From positions 84,546,207 to 84,610,206 of the forward strand of contig NC_050098.1 in the NCBI RefSeq assembly GCF_902167145.1: a DNA stretch of 64,000 nucleotides. The letters are read 5' to 3'. This stretch comes from Zea mays. Lineage: Eukaryota > Streptophyta > Magnoliopsida > Poales > Poaceae. Shown here in pieces: positions 10,609 to 18,508 of the stretch. Each line of letters starts with the position of its first letter. Position 1 is the stretch's first letter. Below the pieces are notes generated by a model. The model was not told the DNA's origin. It did not search any database and saw nothing but the letters and a program-made list of their open reading frames with translations. The translations under genes and the position numbers were made by a program.

Positions 10609-11355
10609 CTGAGCCCTCGCAGTCTCGGCCCGCTCCCTGACCACTTCACAACCATGCAGACCCCACATCCGGTCGTAGAGGGCCCCGGCAGATTCCTTCA
10701 CAACAGGGTCTTCGACCTTATAGACATCTTGCTCAAAATCTTCATCTGCCTGGTCGAAGACCTCGAAGTGCCGGCACCCTTCGCGGGAGAGTGCGTTCAT
10801 CGCCCCCTCTCAGGTGACCAGGGAGGCGTACGACATCAACCCCCCCACAACAGTGGGGAGTTCCTGCAGCTCCTCCTGCACCCATTGCAGACAGCGGAGC
10901 CCGGGCTCTCGGTCCGGCACCTCGAAGTCGCCGGTCCGCGCGCCCAGCTCGCGATATGTATCCGTAAGCTGAGTGCGCGTCCGTTCAGCCTCCGCACGCA
11001 TCGCGGCTTCGGCCCCCTTCGCGGGGCTCTCCAGGGCGGTAAGCCGCTCCTGCAGATGTTCGGCGAGCTCCTTGGCAAGATTGCCCTCCTCCCGCGCCAG
11101 TTTGGCCTCCGCCTGCGCAGCCTGCTCCTTGGCGATGGCCTCGTTTGCCTCCCTCCTCTCCGCCGCCAGTTGGCGCCGGAGGTCGGCCTTCTCCCTCTCC
11201 AGGGTGGCCACCCTGTCCGTCAGCTTACGGCACTTGCTGTCGGAGGCCGATTTCTCACGGACAGCATCAGCATGTTGTGTCCGAAGTCTCTCGACTTCGG
11301 CGGACACAGCTGCCGTGAGGGCCCCCGATGCAGTACGGCTGGCGATGTCAGCCAC
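10609..11355 (-). CDS. Antisense gene of G, exon 4: coiled coil, with in-frame stop
   Basis: It begins after CTGCAG at 11356-11361 with VADIASRTASG. Residues 20-130 of the exon are a strong heptad pattern rich in E, K, R, A and L, a long coiled coil likely to drive oligomerisation. At 10810-10812 a TGA interrupts the frame; a single C to T change of an Arg codon would explain it. The same frame continues with MNALSREGCRHFEVFDQADEDFE and ends at CTCAG/GTAACG (10609/10608). The length is 249 codons, an exact multiple of three. Confidence 0.68.
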
Positions 11356-11423
11356 CTGCAGAGCACACGTAAGGCCGTTGCCCCAAAAGAAAGAGGTGGG
11401 GGAGAGAGTATAACTCAGCGGAC

Positions 11424-11629
11424 CTGACTCAGCGCCTCCGTCGCCTGACTCAGCGCCTCCGTCACTCCCTTCAGCCGGCGGGTCGCTGCGCTCGCCTCGT
11501 CCCTAACCACCGCGAGGGCCGACACCTCGCCTCCGGCGCCAAGGGCCTCGCCCCTCGCCCTCGGCACTATGGCCGCCGTCGCGGTCTCCGCGCCAGGCGC
11601 AACCATAGCAAGCTGCCCCTCGTCCGACC
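11424..11629 (-). CDS. Antisense gene of G, exon 3
   Basis: It starts after the acceptor TTGCAG (11635-11630) with SDEGQLAMVAPG and ends at CAG/GTCCGC (junction 11424/11423). The Ala-rich text includes a ten-base repeat unit giving EALSQATEALSQV. No domain is recognised; it joins exon 4 in phase 0. Confidence 0.65.
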
Positions 11630-11692
11630 CTGCAACGCATCTTCGAATTAAAAAATATATATATATATAATAATAACAGGCCAAAGACTTAC

Positions 11693-12225
11693 CACCAAGA
11701 TAGTCGTCTACAGTAATATCGGTGCCGAAGTCGGCAACGCGCTTGCCCGACAACGGCAACGCTCGGGCCGCCTTCGAGGCCTCCGCCACTCCGCTGGCCG
11801 GCGGCACCACCTTCGTTGACTTGGAGCCTCCAGCGCCCGCCGTTGCCTCCGGTGCCTTGCTAGGTGCAGAGGCGCCCGCCTTCGCCGCCAGCGGCGGCTT
11901 GCCTCCGCCGGAGGCCGCAGCCTTCGGAGCCCCCCGCTGCCTCTTCGGCCTAGCTTCATGCAGCCTGACAGTCGCCTGGCATTTTTGCGCCGCACCTTGG
12001 CGATCCTTGTCCATCACTGCCCACACAACAGCACCGATATTTCGCCCGTAAGTAAAAACTCTCCACTGATGAACCATACGAGATGTAAAACAGTCCTCCT
12101 CAGCCGCGCAGGGGATAGGAACATTTCTAGGCAGCAGCCCCCGGTAACCCTCAGCATCCGAGCTGAAGACTCCCGGAGCTCGGGCGAAGACATCCTTTCC
12201 CCCGGGGCCGCACACGTCCTCATCA
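11693..12225 (-). CDS. Antisense gene of G, exon 2
   Basis: An open frame of about 177 codons with VCGPGGKDVFARAPG at its beginning, a conserved-looking WRVFTYGRNIGAVVW segment, then an Ala/Pro/Lys-rich low-complexity linker and GTDITVDDYLG. It ends at a consensus donor (TCTTGGTG/GTAAGT, junction 11693/11692). Because the next intron is 63 bp and free of stops, reading through it also keeps the frame. No domain is recognised. Confidence 0.65.
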
Positions 12226-13408
12226 ACTCTCTAGCAAAACTGTCAGACACCCCAAGTCCTCCCATCGCAGTACCTAATTTTCTCTTTTTCGAGGAAGGGG
12301 CGGCCGCCGGCGCAGGGTCGTCTCTAGCCTCCGCCGCCGGTTTCTTCCCACAGCGGTCCGCTTCGTCTTGACCGGGATAGCCGTCGTACGGCAATTGATT
12401 TAATTCGAAGACCCTGTTCAAACGGTCATTTGACCCGCGGATATCAAAGCTGCGCTGGCCTTCCGTCCTCGGCACGTAACGTCCCACGAGCCGCACCGCC
12501 AAGTCCTCCGCATCACGCACAAAGGCGGCCGGGTCGCGGTTTCGCAAATTCAGTGCGAAGGCAGGACTTCGCACCACCCTTCCTCCGTGAAAAGGCATCT
12601 GGCGAGGGCACACTTCGCCCAACGCCCAGCCGTGCGCCAAGGGCCAGACCCCGTACGCCACGAACTCTTCAACTAAATCACGCCCACTGCTCTGACCGGC
12701 GGCGCATCGAAGGGCCCCTTCGTCTGCATCCTCTTCTGCCACTTCAAAGGGCGGATACGCAGAGTAATAATGAGAGCACATCTCAGACACGGGGAGTCCC
12801 TCATGGTCTTCGACAGCACCCTCAGCAACGTAAAACCAAAATTCATTCCAATTGCCCCACTTGTTGCGGGCGCACGGAACCAACTCCACTACTGGCATTG
12901 TGGTCTTGCCGGTCTTCGGCGTGAATGTGCATGACCCGAACTGGGCAACTCCGTCCCCAACCATCCTCTTCTGCCAATGCAAACAATAATTCTTCGCAAA
13001 AACTTCAACCGACGGCTGTCCGCCGTACGAAGTCGTCGCCCAGACATACTTCGCCAGCGCCACCATGGCATTCGGTGTCAGCTGATGTATTTGAACGTTG
13101 AATCTACGCAGGACTTCGCCAACAAACCGGTGCGCAGGCAAGCGGAGACCGGCGGCGAAGAACACCTCGAAAACGACCAACTCACCCTCCGGCTCGGGGA
13201 CTTCCTCCGTCCCCGGAGCACGAGCAACTCCGCCGCCAAAGTAGCCCAACCGCTGCATATCTTCGACGCGGGCTGACGTCATCCGTGACACACCAAAATC
13301 AACAGAGTCGCCGGCGCGCAACTCCTCCACCATCAAGCTACTCAACGTCTCCTCAGACGAGGCGGCCGTCGGCGGCGTGGTGTCGGCGGAAGAAGAAGAG
13401 GACGGCAT
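12226..13408 (-). CDS. Antisense gene of G, exon 1: gypsy-type transposon domain
   Basis: The start chosen is the ATG at 13408 (MPSSSSSADTTPPT), 159 bases downstream of a TATA box; the open frame runs further upstream into promoter sequence without support. Residues about 75-148 (ELVVFEVFFAAGLRLP, then HRFVGEVLRRFNVQIHQLTP, then VEVFAKNYCLHWQ) resemble the PF04195 domain found in antisense ORFs of Tat elements. A W-rich block (NKWGNWNEFWFYV) follows near 190, then an Arg-rich globular part, and KKRKLG, a possible nuclear localisation signal, near the end. The reading frame then meets the next exon in a shifted frame near 12225, where a TAG would stop the upstream reading of the second frame. 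I read this as a one-base indel, but a short intron is possible. Confidence 0.75.
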
Positions 13409-13566
13409 TGCTACGTACCGTCGGCGGCGGCGGGCGGTCTGCTTCACTCGAGCCAGATCTCCGGCGATCAAGAGCACGGCGGGCAGACGAGCAGCAAGAC
13501 GGCGGGCGGCTAGGGTTTTCGCGGAGCGCAGAAGGCAAAGTTCAAAAAGCACCGGCCCCCGCCCCC

Positions 13567-13573
13567 TTTTATA
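13567..13573 (-). promoter_or_regulatory. TATA box of the antisense gene of G
   Basis: On the minus strand TATAAAA stands in GCCTATAAAAGGGGG, 159 bases before the chosen ATG. It is inside the element, about 200 bp before the 3' LTR, so the antisense gene appears to have a promoter separate from the LTR. Confidence 0.7.
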
Positions 13574-13575
13574 GG

Positions 13576-13643
13576 CAGGGCGCGGCTCTTCGGGAAACCC
13601 GCAATCCGACAGGGCGCGGCGCTTCGGGAAACCCACAATCCAA
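13576..13643. repeat. 34-bp direct duplication beside the antisense TATA box
   Basis: Units 13576-13609 and 13610-13643 both read CAGGGCGCGG, CTTCGGGAAACCC and CAATCC with about three differences. They lie immediately upstream of the antisense TATA box, where promoter elements would be expected. Confidence 0.8.
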
Positions 13644-13762
13644 CAGTACGCCGTCCATCAACGGTCACATCGAAAACCCCCGCGGAACCACTTCGAGCGA
13701 GGGCAGCGTCTCCGCCATCTAGCGGCGTCTTCGGCACCAGGTGACTTTGTCGAACTGGTCCC

Positions 13763-13774
13763 TCGGAGGGCAAA
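13763..13774 (+). other. Polypurine tract of element G
   Basis: CGGAGGGCAAA stands directly before the 3' LTR, the normal place for plus-strand DNA priming. It is short and interrupted by C. Confidence 0.55.
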
Positions 13775-14249
13775 TGTTGGGGCGAAGGCAAAGACGCCAC
13801 CCTTCGCTCGTCGCCTTTCGCTGCAGTCGCTGGTCTGACAAAGACAAAACGGGCAGGGACACCCTTCGCTTCATTCAGCACCAGACGAAGGCCTGCGGTG
13901 ACGTCTCCCCGCAGCACGGCCTCGTCCTGCTCTGAGGCCCACGTGTGATCTGGCCCATTGTAACGGGCCCCGCGTGGCCGCCTTTGTGTTACGGGCCTAG
14001 TTTGTAAAGGCATTCTTGTAATTACAGCTTGTAACCCTGCTTTATGGGAATATTCTGGGGACAAACTAGGTGTCTGAGGGCACATGCGTCCTTAACACAA
14101 GGCGCTGGGCACTCAGATACCTATAAATACCCCCGCACAGTGCCCGTGAGGGGCTAGATCAACAGAGCTATTGCCCCCGAGCACGTAACCCTGTTGTCAC
14201 CACCGTTCACCCTTGTTGGCCTCCTTGCTGCTGAGAGCAAGTTCCAACA
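13775..14249 (+). repeat. 3' LTR of element G
   Basis: 475 bp, TGTTGGGGCG to TTCCAACA, three substitutions from the 5' LTR. TATAAATA is at 14122-14129. Confidence 0.95.
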
Positions 14250-14254
14250 GTGTT
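14250..14254. repeat. Target site duplication of element G, right copy (GTGTT)
   Basis: Matches 4017-4021. Confidence 0.93.
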
Positions 14255-14315
14255 GCTGCCCTTAAGGGTGCGACTTGGGCACTTAAGCTGGAATAATTCG
14301 GGCGGTTCCGCCACA
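14255..14315 (+). repeat. Element C': right end of the LTR
   Basis: These 61 bases continue the C' LTR after the G insertion. Their reverse complement matches 29742-29805, the end of the LTR of C. It ends GGTTCCGCCACA at 14315 and abuts Sirevirus gag sequence, so C' inserted into Ji1. The five bases to the right are ATCGG, the expected target duplication, whose partner is off-window. Confidence 0.8.
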
Positions 14316-14504
14316 ATCGGTCTCGTAGTAGACCACCTTCCTCATCTTCTTTTTCTTGTCCCCACTCCGATGCGACTTGTGGGAAGAGGATTTCTTTTCG
14401 TTCCCCTTCCCCTTGTTGCGGGACTCTTCCGATGAATCCTTCCCGTGGCTTGTAGTGGGCTTGTCGCCGGTCTCCATCTCCCTCTTGGCGTGATCTCCCG
14501 ACAT
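14316..14504 (-). pseudogene. gag: Gag N-terminal fragment of Ji1
   Basis: ATG at 14504 starts MSGDHAKREMETGDK and continues through a Ser/Lys-rich, highly charged segment (KKKKMRKVVYYETD) to codon 63, where the C' LTR begins. It parallels the first 64 residues of the Gag of Ji2 (start 63955) with few changes. In Sireviruses this is the disordered N-terminus ahead of the Gag core. It is broken by insertion, not by a stop. Confidence 0.85.
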
Positions 14505-14536
14505 ATTCGAGCGGTTTGGCTCTAATGAAGCACCAC

Positions 14537-14548
14537 GCTTTGATACCA
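14537..14548 (-). other. Primer binding site of Ji1
   Basis: On the minus strand TGGTATCAAAGC, two bases from the LTR. It is one base off TGGTATCAGAGC, complementary to the 3' end of initiator tRNA-Met, the usual primer for this group. Confidence 0.88.
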
Positions 14549-14550
14549 AT

Positions 14551-15812
14551 TGAAAGTCGCCTAGAGGGGGGGTGAATAGGGCGAATCTGAAATTTATAAA
14601 CTTAATCACAACTACAAGCCGGGTTAGCGTTAGAAATATAATGCGAGTCCGAGAGAGGGTGTTAAAACAAATCGCAAGCGAATAAAGAGTGAGACACAAG
14701 GATTTGTTTTACCGAGGTTCGGTTTTCGCAAACCTACTCCCCGTTGAGGTGGTCACAAAGACCGGGTCTCTTTCAACCCTTTCCCTCTCTCAAACGATCC
14801 CTTGGACCGAGTGAGCTTCTCTTCTCAATCAATTGGAACACGAAGTTCCCACAAGGACCACCACACGATTGGTGTCTCTTGCCTCAATTACAAGTGAGTT
14901 TGATCTCAAGAAAGAATGAGAAAAAGAAGCAATCCAAGCGCAAGAGCTCAAAAGAACACAACAAATCTCTCTCACTAATCACTAAAGCCTTGTGTGGAAT
15001 TGGGAGAGGATTTGATTACTTTGGTGTGTCTTGTATTGAATGCTTAGCTCTTGTAAGTAGTTGGAAGGTGGAAAACTTGGATTACTTGAATGTGGGGTGG
15101 TTGGGGGTATTTATAACCCCAACCACCAAACTAGCCGTTTGGTGAAGGCTGCAGTTGATGGGCGCACCGGACAGTGTCCGGTGCGCTAGCCACGTCACCA
15201 GGCCGTTAGGGTTCGACCATTGGAGCTCTGACTGGTGGGCCCGCCTGGCTGTCCAGTGGTGCACCGGACACGCCCTGTAGGATGTCCGGTGTGCCACCCG
15301 CGCGTGCTCTGCTCCTCTGCGCGCGCTGGCGCGCATTTAATGCGTTGTAGACGACCATTGCGCTTGAAGTAGCCGTTGCTCCTCTGTCACACCGGACAGT
15401 CCGGTGTGCACCGGACAGTGTCCGGTGACTCACCGGACAGTCCGGTGAATTTTAGCGGAGCGGATTCCCGAAGCTGGCGAGTTCAGAGTCGCTCTTCCTT
15501 GGAGCACCGGACAGACCGGACAGTGTCCGGTGAATTATAGCGGCGCGCCTCTGAGAATTCCCGAAGGCGTTGAGTTCAGCTTGAAGTCCCCTGGTGCACC
15601 GGACAGTCCGGTGCGCCAGACCAGGGCACACTTCGGTTATCCCTTTCTCTTTTTGTTGAACCTTTTTCTTGGTCTTTTTATTGGCTTTTTGTGAACCTTT
15701 GGCACCTGTATAACTTATAGACTAGAGCAAACTAGTTAGTCCAATTATTTGTGTTGGGCAATTCAACCACCAAAATTAATTGAGAAATAGGTGTAAGCCT
15801 AATTCCCTTTCA
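14551..15812 (-). repeat. 5' LTR of Ji1 (Sirevirus)
   Basis: 1262 bp. On the plus strand it starts TGAAAGTCGCCTAGAGG and ends CTAATTCCCTTTCA. TATAAATA is at 15115-15108 (minus). Exact copies of the 17-base palindrome CACCGGACAGTCCGGTG are at 15390, 15431 and 15597, with several looser versions between 15160 and 15540; this palindrome is known from maize Sirevirus LTRs. Confidence 0.93.
15108..15115 (-). promoter_or_regulatory. TATA box of the Ji1 LTR
   Basis: TATAAATA on the minus strand, with the palindrome cluster just upstream of it. The same arrangement is seen in Ji2. Confidence 0.7.
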
Positions 15813-16082
15813 AATACCATGTATGTCTATTCATGGTGACATTATATGGTTGTTTCAATTGAGTTTTAAAGTTTTCTCCTATTTAAGCCTTGTTTGCTCT
15901 ATTAATACCAATATAGGGTTAGGAACCCTACTCTAGGGTTTTATCCACAAAAGGTCATATCAATACAACTTGTTTGAAATTTTTGCCTAGTGAATGCACT
16001 CTAGGTGTGACAAACACATGATATGCCAATGCTTATGATGTTTTGCTCAAGTTTTAGTAACAGTAACACTAGGGGTGTTACA
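15813..16082 (-). repeat. Element D: first 270 bp of a chromovirus-type LTR
   Basis: On the minus strand the LTR starts TGTAACACCCCTAGTGTTAC at 16082 and is cut by Ji1 at 15812. Its first ~120 bases match the start of the LTR of B (35418 downwards) at roughly 85-90 percent, including GAATGCACTCTAGG and TTTGAAATTTTTGCCTAGTG (read on plus). The rest should lie left of the window. Confidence 0.75.
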
Positions 16083-16092
16083 TTTGATACCA
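16083..16092 (-). other. Primer binding site of element E
   Basis: On the minus strand TGGTATCAAA stands four bases after the LTR end at 16097. Eight bases match the initiator tRNA-Met site before D starts. A PBS here shows that the adjoining LTR is the 5' LTR of E, not part of C. Confidence 0.65.
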
Positions 16093-16096
16093 CTTC

Positions 16097-17015
16097 TGTC
16101 ACACCCGGTTCTAGGGGCAAAACCGAATGCATAGCATATGTGTGCCAAGATCCATTTTCCACACATATGTTGACGTAACAAGTGTAGTATATCAAAAGAC
16201 AATGCAATAAAGGTGTAAAGAGAGTAGAGTAGTCTTTATTACAACATCCATACAATAGTATCTTAAACAGTATCATCAAATTAAAGTGGAAATAACATGG
16301 TAATCTCCCACTGGAAGATGACCGGCGCATCGTTAGACTCAGTATTCATCGAAATCTCCATGAATGCCTTCTTCATCACCCTCTGATCAAAATATTAGCA
16401 AGGCTGAGCTCACTTATGGTCGGGGCTCTGCAAGTGGGGGAAAAATTAATGCAAGTTTAACAAGGTGAGGATAAGGTTAAGCGGTAAGCATTTTAGTTGG
16501 TCAATAATATATTAGCAACACCTGTCTTACTAATAAGTGTGTATCCCAAGTATCCCAATTAAACAAAGGTAAAAGAGTATATCAAAAACACTTAAGTGAA
16601 ACCACTTAAGCAAACCATTGGCGGATCATCAGATCTTAATTTATCGTCCATCTTTAAGTTCAATTATCATGTGAGGGTCCAGGTTGCTCTTAACCATGAG
16701 CACGACTGACATATCAGTTTTGCACTTTGCATAGATGGTACAACTTTAACCACAAGACGTGTATCCCATCTAGCCTGGGTTGTACGGACCCTTTAACACT
16801 ACCGAGGTGAATGGCTAGGGATCCACTATGAGGTTTTCACAAAATGCACTTAATACAAAGCAACCTGCTAAGGTTTCCAAGTCAGTGTGGAGGCCCTCTA
16901 GGCGAGGTACCTTAGCCAAGAATACGTCCCAATGTTAACATGAGCTGCCACCACTGCCGCTCCCCCTCTTGCCCATATTTCAGGTAAAGTTGCTAGGTAC
17001 TAAGCGCATTAAGCT
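16097..17015 (-). repeat. Element E: 3' end of a 5' LTR (inner part)
   Basis: No gene. On the plus strand it starts TGTCACACCCGGTTCTAGGG. Read on the minus strand this is the LTR end, followed by the PBS. The block AAGGCTGAGCTCACTTATGG near 16400 is the counterpart of the TGAGTAT-ACTCAGC block of the other chromovirus LTRs. Element A inserted at 17015/17016; the LTR resumes at 29428. Confidence 0.7.
17011..17015. repeat. Target site duplication of element A, left copy (AAGCT)
   Basis: The same five bases are at 29428-29432. Confidence 0.93.
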
Positions 17016-17897
17016 TGTCGAAGAGGAAATCTCTGGCCGAGTGGCGGAATCCACCCGCCCTAAATCCTAAGATGAGGAGGGGCCAGCGCAATCTCCTTGT
17101 GCCCTGATATCTGCGGTCTGCGTAGCATTGGCGTGCAGCGGAAGCTTCCCTAGCAATGTACGAGTGATGATGAGCTCAGTGCACTCCGCAGCACGGCGCG
17201 TACTGCCTGCCAACAGAATGGACAGGCATGCCGCCTGCCAGTGGAGTGGACAGGGAACATTAAATGCCGAGGCGGCACATCCCTGCCAACGGAATGGACA
17301 GGGCTCATTAAATGTTGAGGCGGCACATCGCCTGTCAACGGGACAGATAGGCAGCATGCCTTATCCGCAATAAATGCAGGGGCCGTGTAACCCGGAGGCC
17401 TTACGTCAGGCTCCGCCCGTCGGCTTACATCACGCGCAGTAGGCCTCACGGCAGCATCGGATCTCCGCCCGGGCAGGGAGCAGTGGCGCAAGCGGACAGG
17501 TCCACACCAGACTGGGTCTGGACACATGTCGTCACCGGACCCCCGCCTGGGTCCTGTCCAAGGCCCGTGCATGTTCTGTCCTGAGGCCTTGCTGTGCGTG
17601 GCCTGGACCTTGCACAGGGTGGTCCGGGGCCCGTCCCAGGGGTCCGGGCACGCCCGTGGATGTTCTAGACCTTACTCGAAGGTCCGGTCTGTACTTACAG
17701 GGGTCTGGCACTTCCCCATGGGGGTCCGGACTCACTGTTGATACCCTGGAGTATATCGTCTTTTCTGGCCGCGTGGCGACCCGGGAGTCGACCATGTGGT
17801 GGGGTCGGGTGCTGTTTACCACGCGACTAGAGGTAGCTGCATGGGCACCGCGCCTTCACACTGTAGTAAGGGGTACCCCTGTTTTAGGGTACCGACA
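17016..17897 (-). repeat. 3' LTR of element A (lacks the promoter segment)
   Basis: 882 bp; on the plus strand TGTCGAAGAGG to GGGTACCGACA. It matches 28255-29427 with many substitutions but lacks the 291 bases that correspond to about 28326-28616, which hold the TATA box and probable R region. Confidence 0.92.
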
Positions 17898-18508
17898 GTG
17901 GCCCTCGAGCCCACCTCAAGGGAGGATGCGAGCTTGCAGGTGGGGCCAAAACTTGTACTTCATGTCAACGTGGCATGACTGGTGACTGGGGCGCCCCTTC
18001 TGCACGCGGTGCATTAACTCGGTGCATCTGGTGACGTATGCGCTGTCAGTTTGCCCTCGGTCACGTCGACTGCCACATCTGTGCCCGCGGCTGACTGACC
18101 CACGGCCCCACGTCTGGCGGTTCCATCGGGTCATGCAATGGGCGCCTCGTTACCGCCGCCTTGGTTTGAAAAATATCTTCCTGTAGTAGCCCCAAAGCGG
18201 CGCGCGGTCGTGCGGCGGTTCGTTCCCCGTTTGGTGGTTCGCCTTCTCCGCACTCGGAGACCAGTACTCCAGGTGTATGACATGCGGACCCGGGCCCGCA
18301 TGTCGGGGACTGGGTCGCTGCGGGTGCTAGGTGTGCGTCAGACGGGATTTCCTGGGGCGTGAGTGGGAGAGCCTTCCTTGAGAAGGGATTCACCCTGCGG
18401 TCAGCAGTCATGCTTCTGCATTATTTCCAACTGCTGTGCCCTTTCGTCTCCGAGCCCTCTGCGCCTCTTTGCACTCGCGCTCTTCTGCTTTCTGCCGCCG
18501 TAGTCGCC
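17898..18508 (+). other. Non-coding stretch of A between 3' LTR and antisense gene
   Basis: No credible gene. The bases next to the LTR (minus: GGGCTCGAGGGCCAC) take the place of a polypurine tract but are not a clean purine run. The part up to 18508 would contain the promoter and 5' leader of the antisense gene; I see no convincing TATA box. Confidence 0.5.

Larger units (their letters stand above)
9667..13408 (-). pseudogene. Antisense spliced gene of element G (six exons, gypsy-type 'transposase' domain, coiled coil)
   Basis: This is a gene running against gag-pol with its own TATA box. My exon model on the minus strand: exon 1 13408 to about 12226, exon 2 about 12225-11693, exon 3 11629-11424, exon 4 11355-10609, exon 5 10531-10205, exon 6 10137-9667 (stop). 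Introns are 63, 68, 77 and 67 bp, all GT-AG, and three of the four are phase 0. The product would be about 1150 residues: a domain like the putative gypsy-type transposon domain (PF04195), a KKRK basic patch, Ala/Pro-rich linkers, a long coiled coil and an acidic tail. Two breaks are seen: a frame change near 12225 (one-base indel or an unseen intron) and an in-frame TGA at 10810-10812. Such antisense ORFs are known in Tat elements; their function is not established. Confidence 0.78.
4022..14249 (+). mobile_element. Element G: Tat-lineage Ty3/gypsy element (Grande/Huck-like), internally deleted
   Basis: The element is 10,228 bp long and bounded by two 475-bp direct LTRs (TG...CA) and a 5-bp duplication. 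Order on the plus strand: LTR, PBS, gag, truncated pol (RT from the YVDD box, RNase H, second RNase H, integrase), 80-bp tandem array, an antisense spliced gene, polypurine tract, LTR. Gag-pol with integrase after RT marks Ty3/gypsy. The second RNase H and the antisense gene between pol and the 3' LTR are known marks of the Tat lineage. Protease and the first part of RT are missing, so this copy is non-autonomous. The LTRs differ at only three positions that I can see, so insertion was recent. The family name is an inference from layout. Confidence 0.92.
14316..15812 (-). mobile_element. Ji1: 5' end of a Sirevirus (Ji/Opie-like copia element), interrupted by C'
   Basis: Read on the minus strand: 5' LTR (15812-14551), PBS, leader and the first 63 codons of gag, then the C' LTR. 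It matches the corresponding parts of Ji2 (55988-57253 and 63770-64000) closely. The rest of the element should lie to the left of the window, beyond C'. The flanking bases at its outer end are AATAC (15813-15817). Confidence 0.88.

Noticed and set aside
11650..11672. Short AT dinucleotide run as a microsatellite
   Set aside because: Too short to list and inside an intron of the antisense gene of G.
14744..15145. 133-codon plus ORF in the Ji1 LTR and its twin at 56138-56584
   Set aside because: Antisense frame in LTR sequence; kept open because the two LTRs are related, no domain or promoter.
17128..17985. Plus and minus ORFs in the A LTRs (also 28585-29434 and 35622-36401)
   Set aside because: GC-rich LTR with several overlapping frames in both directions, no start context or domain, and different frames open in the two LTRs.
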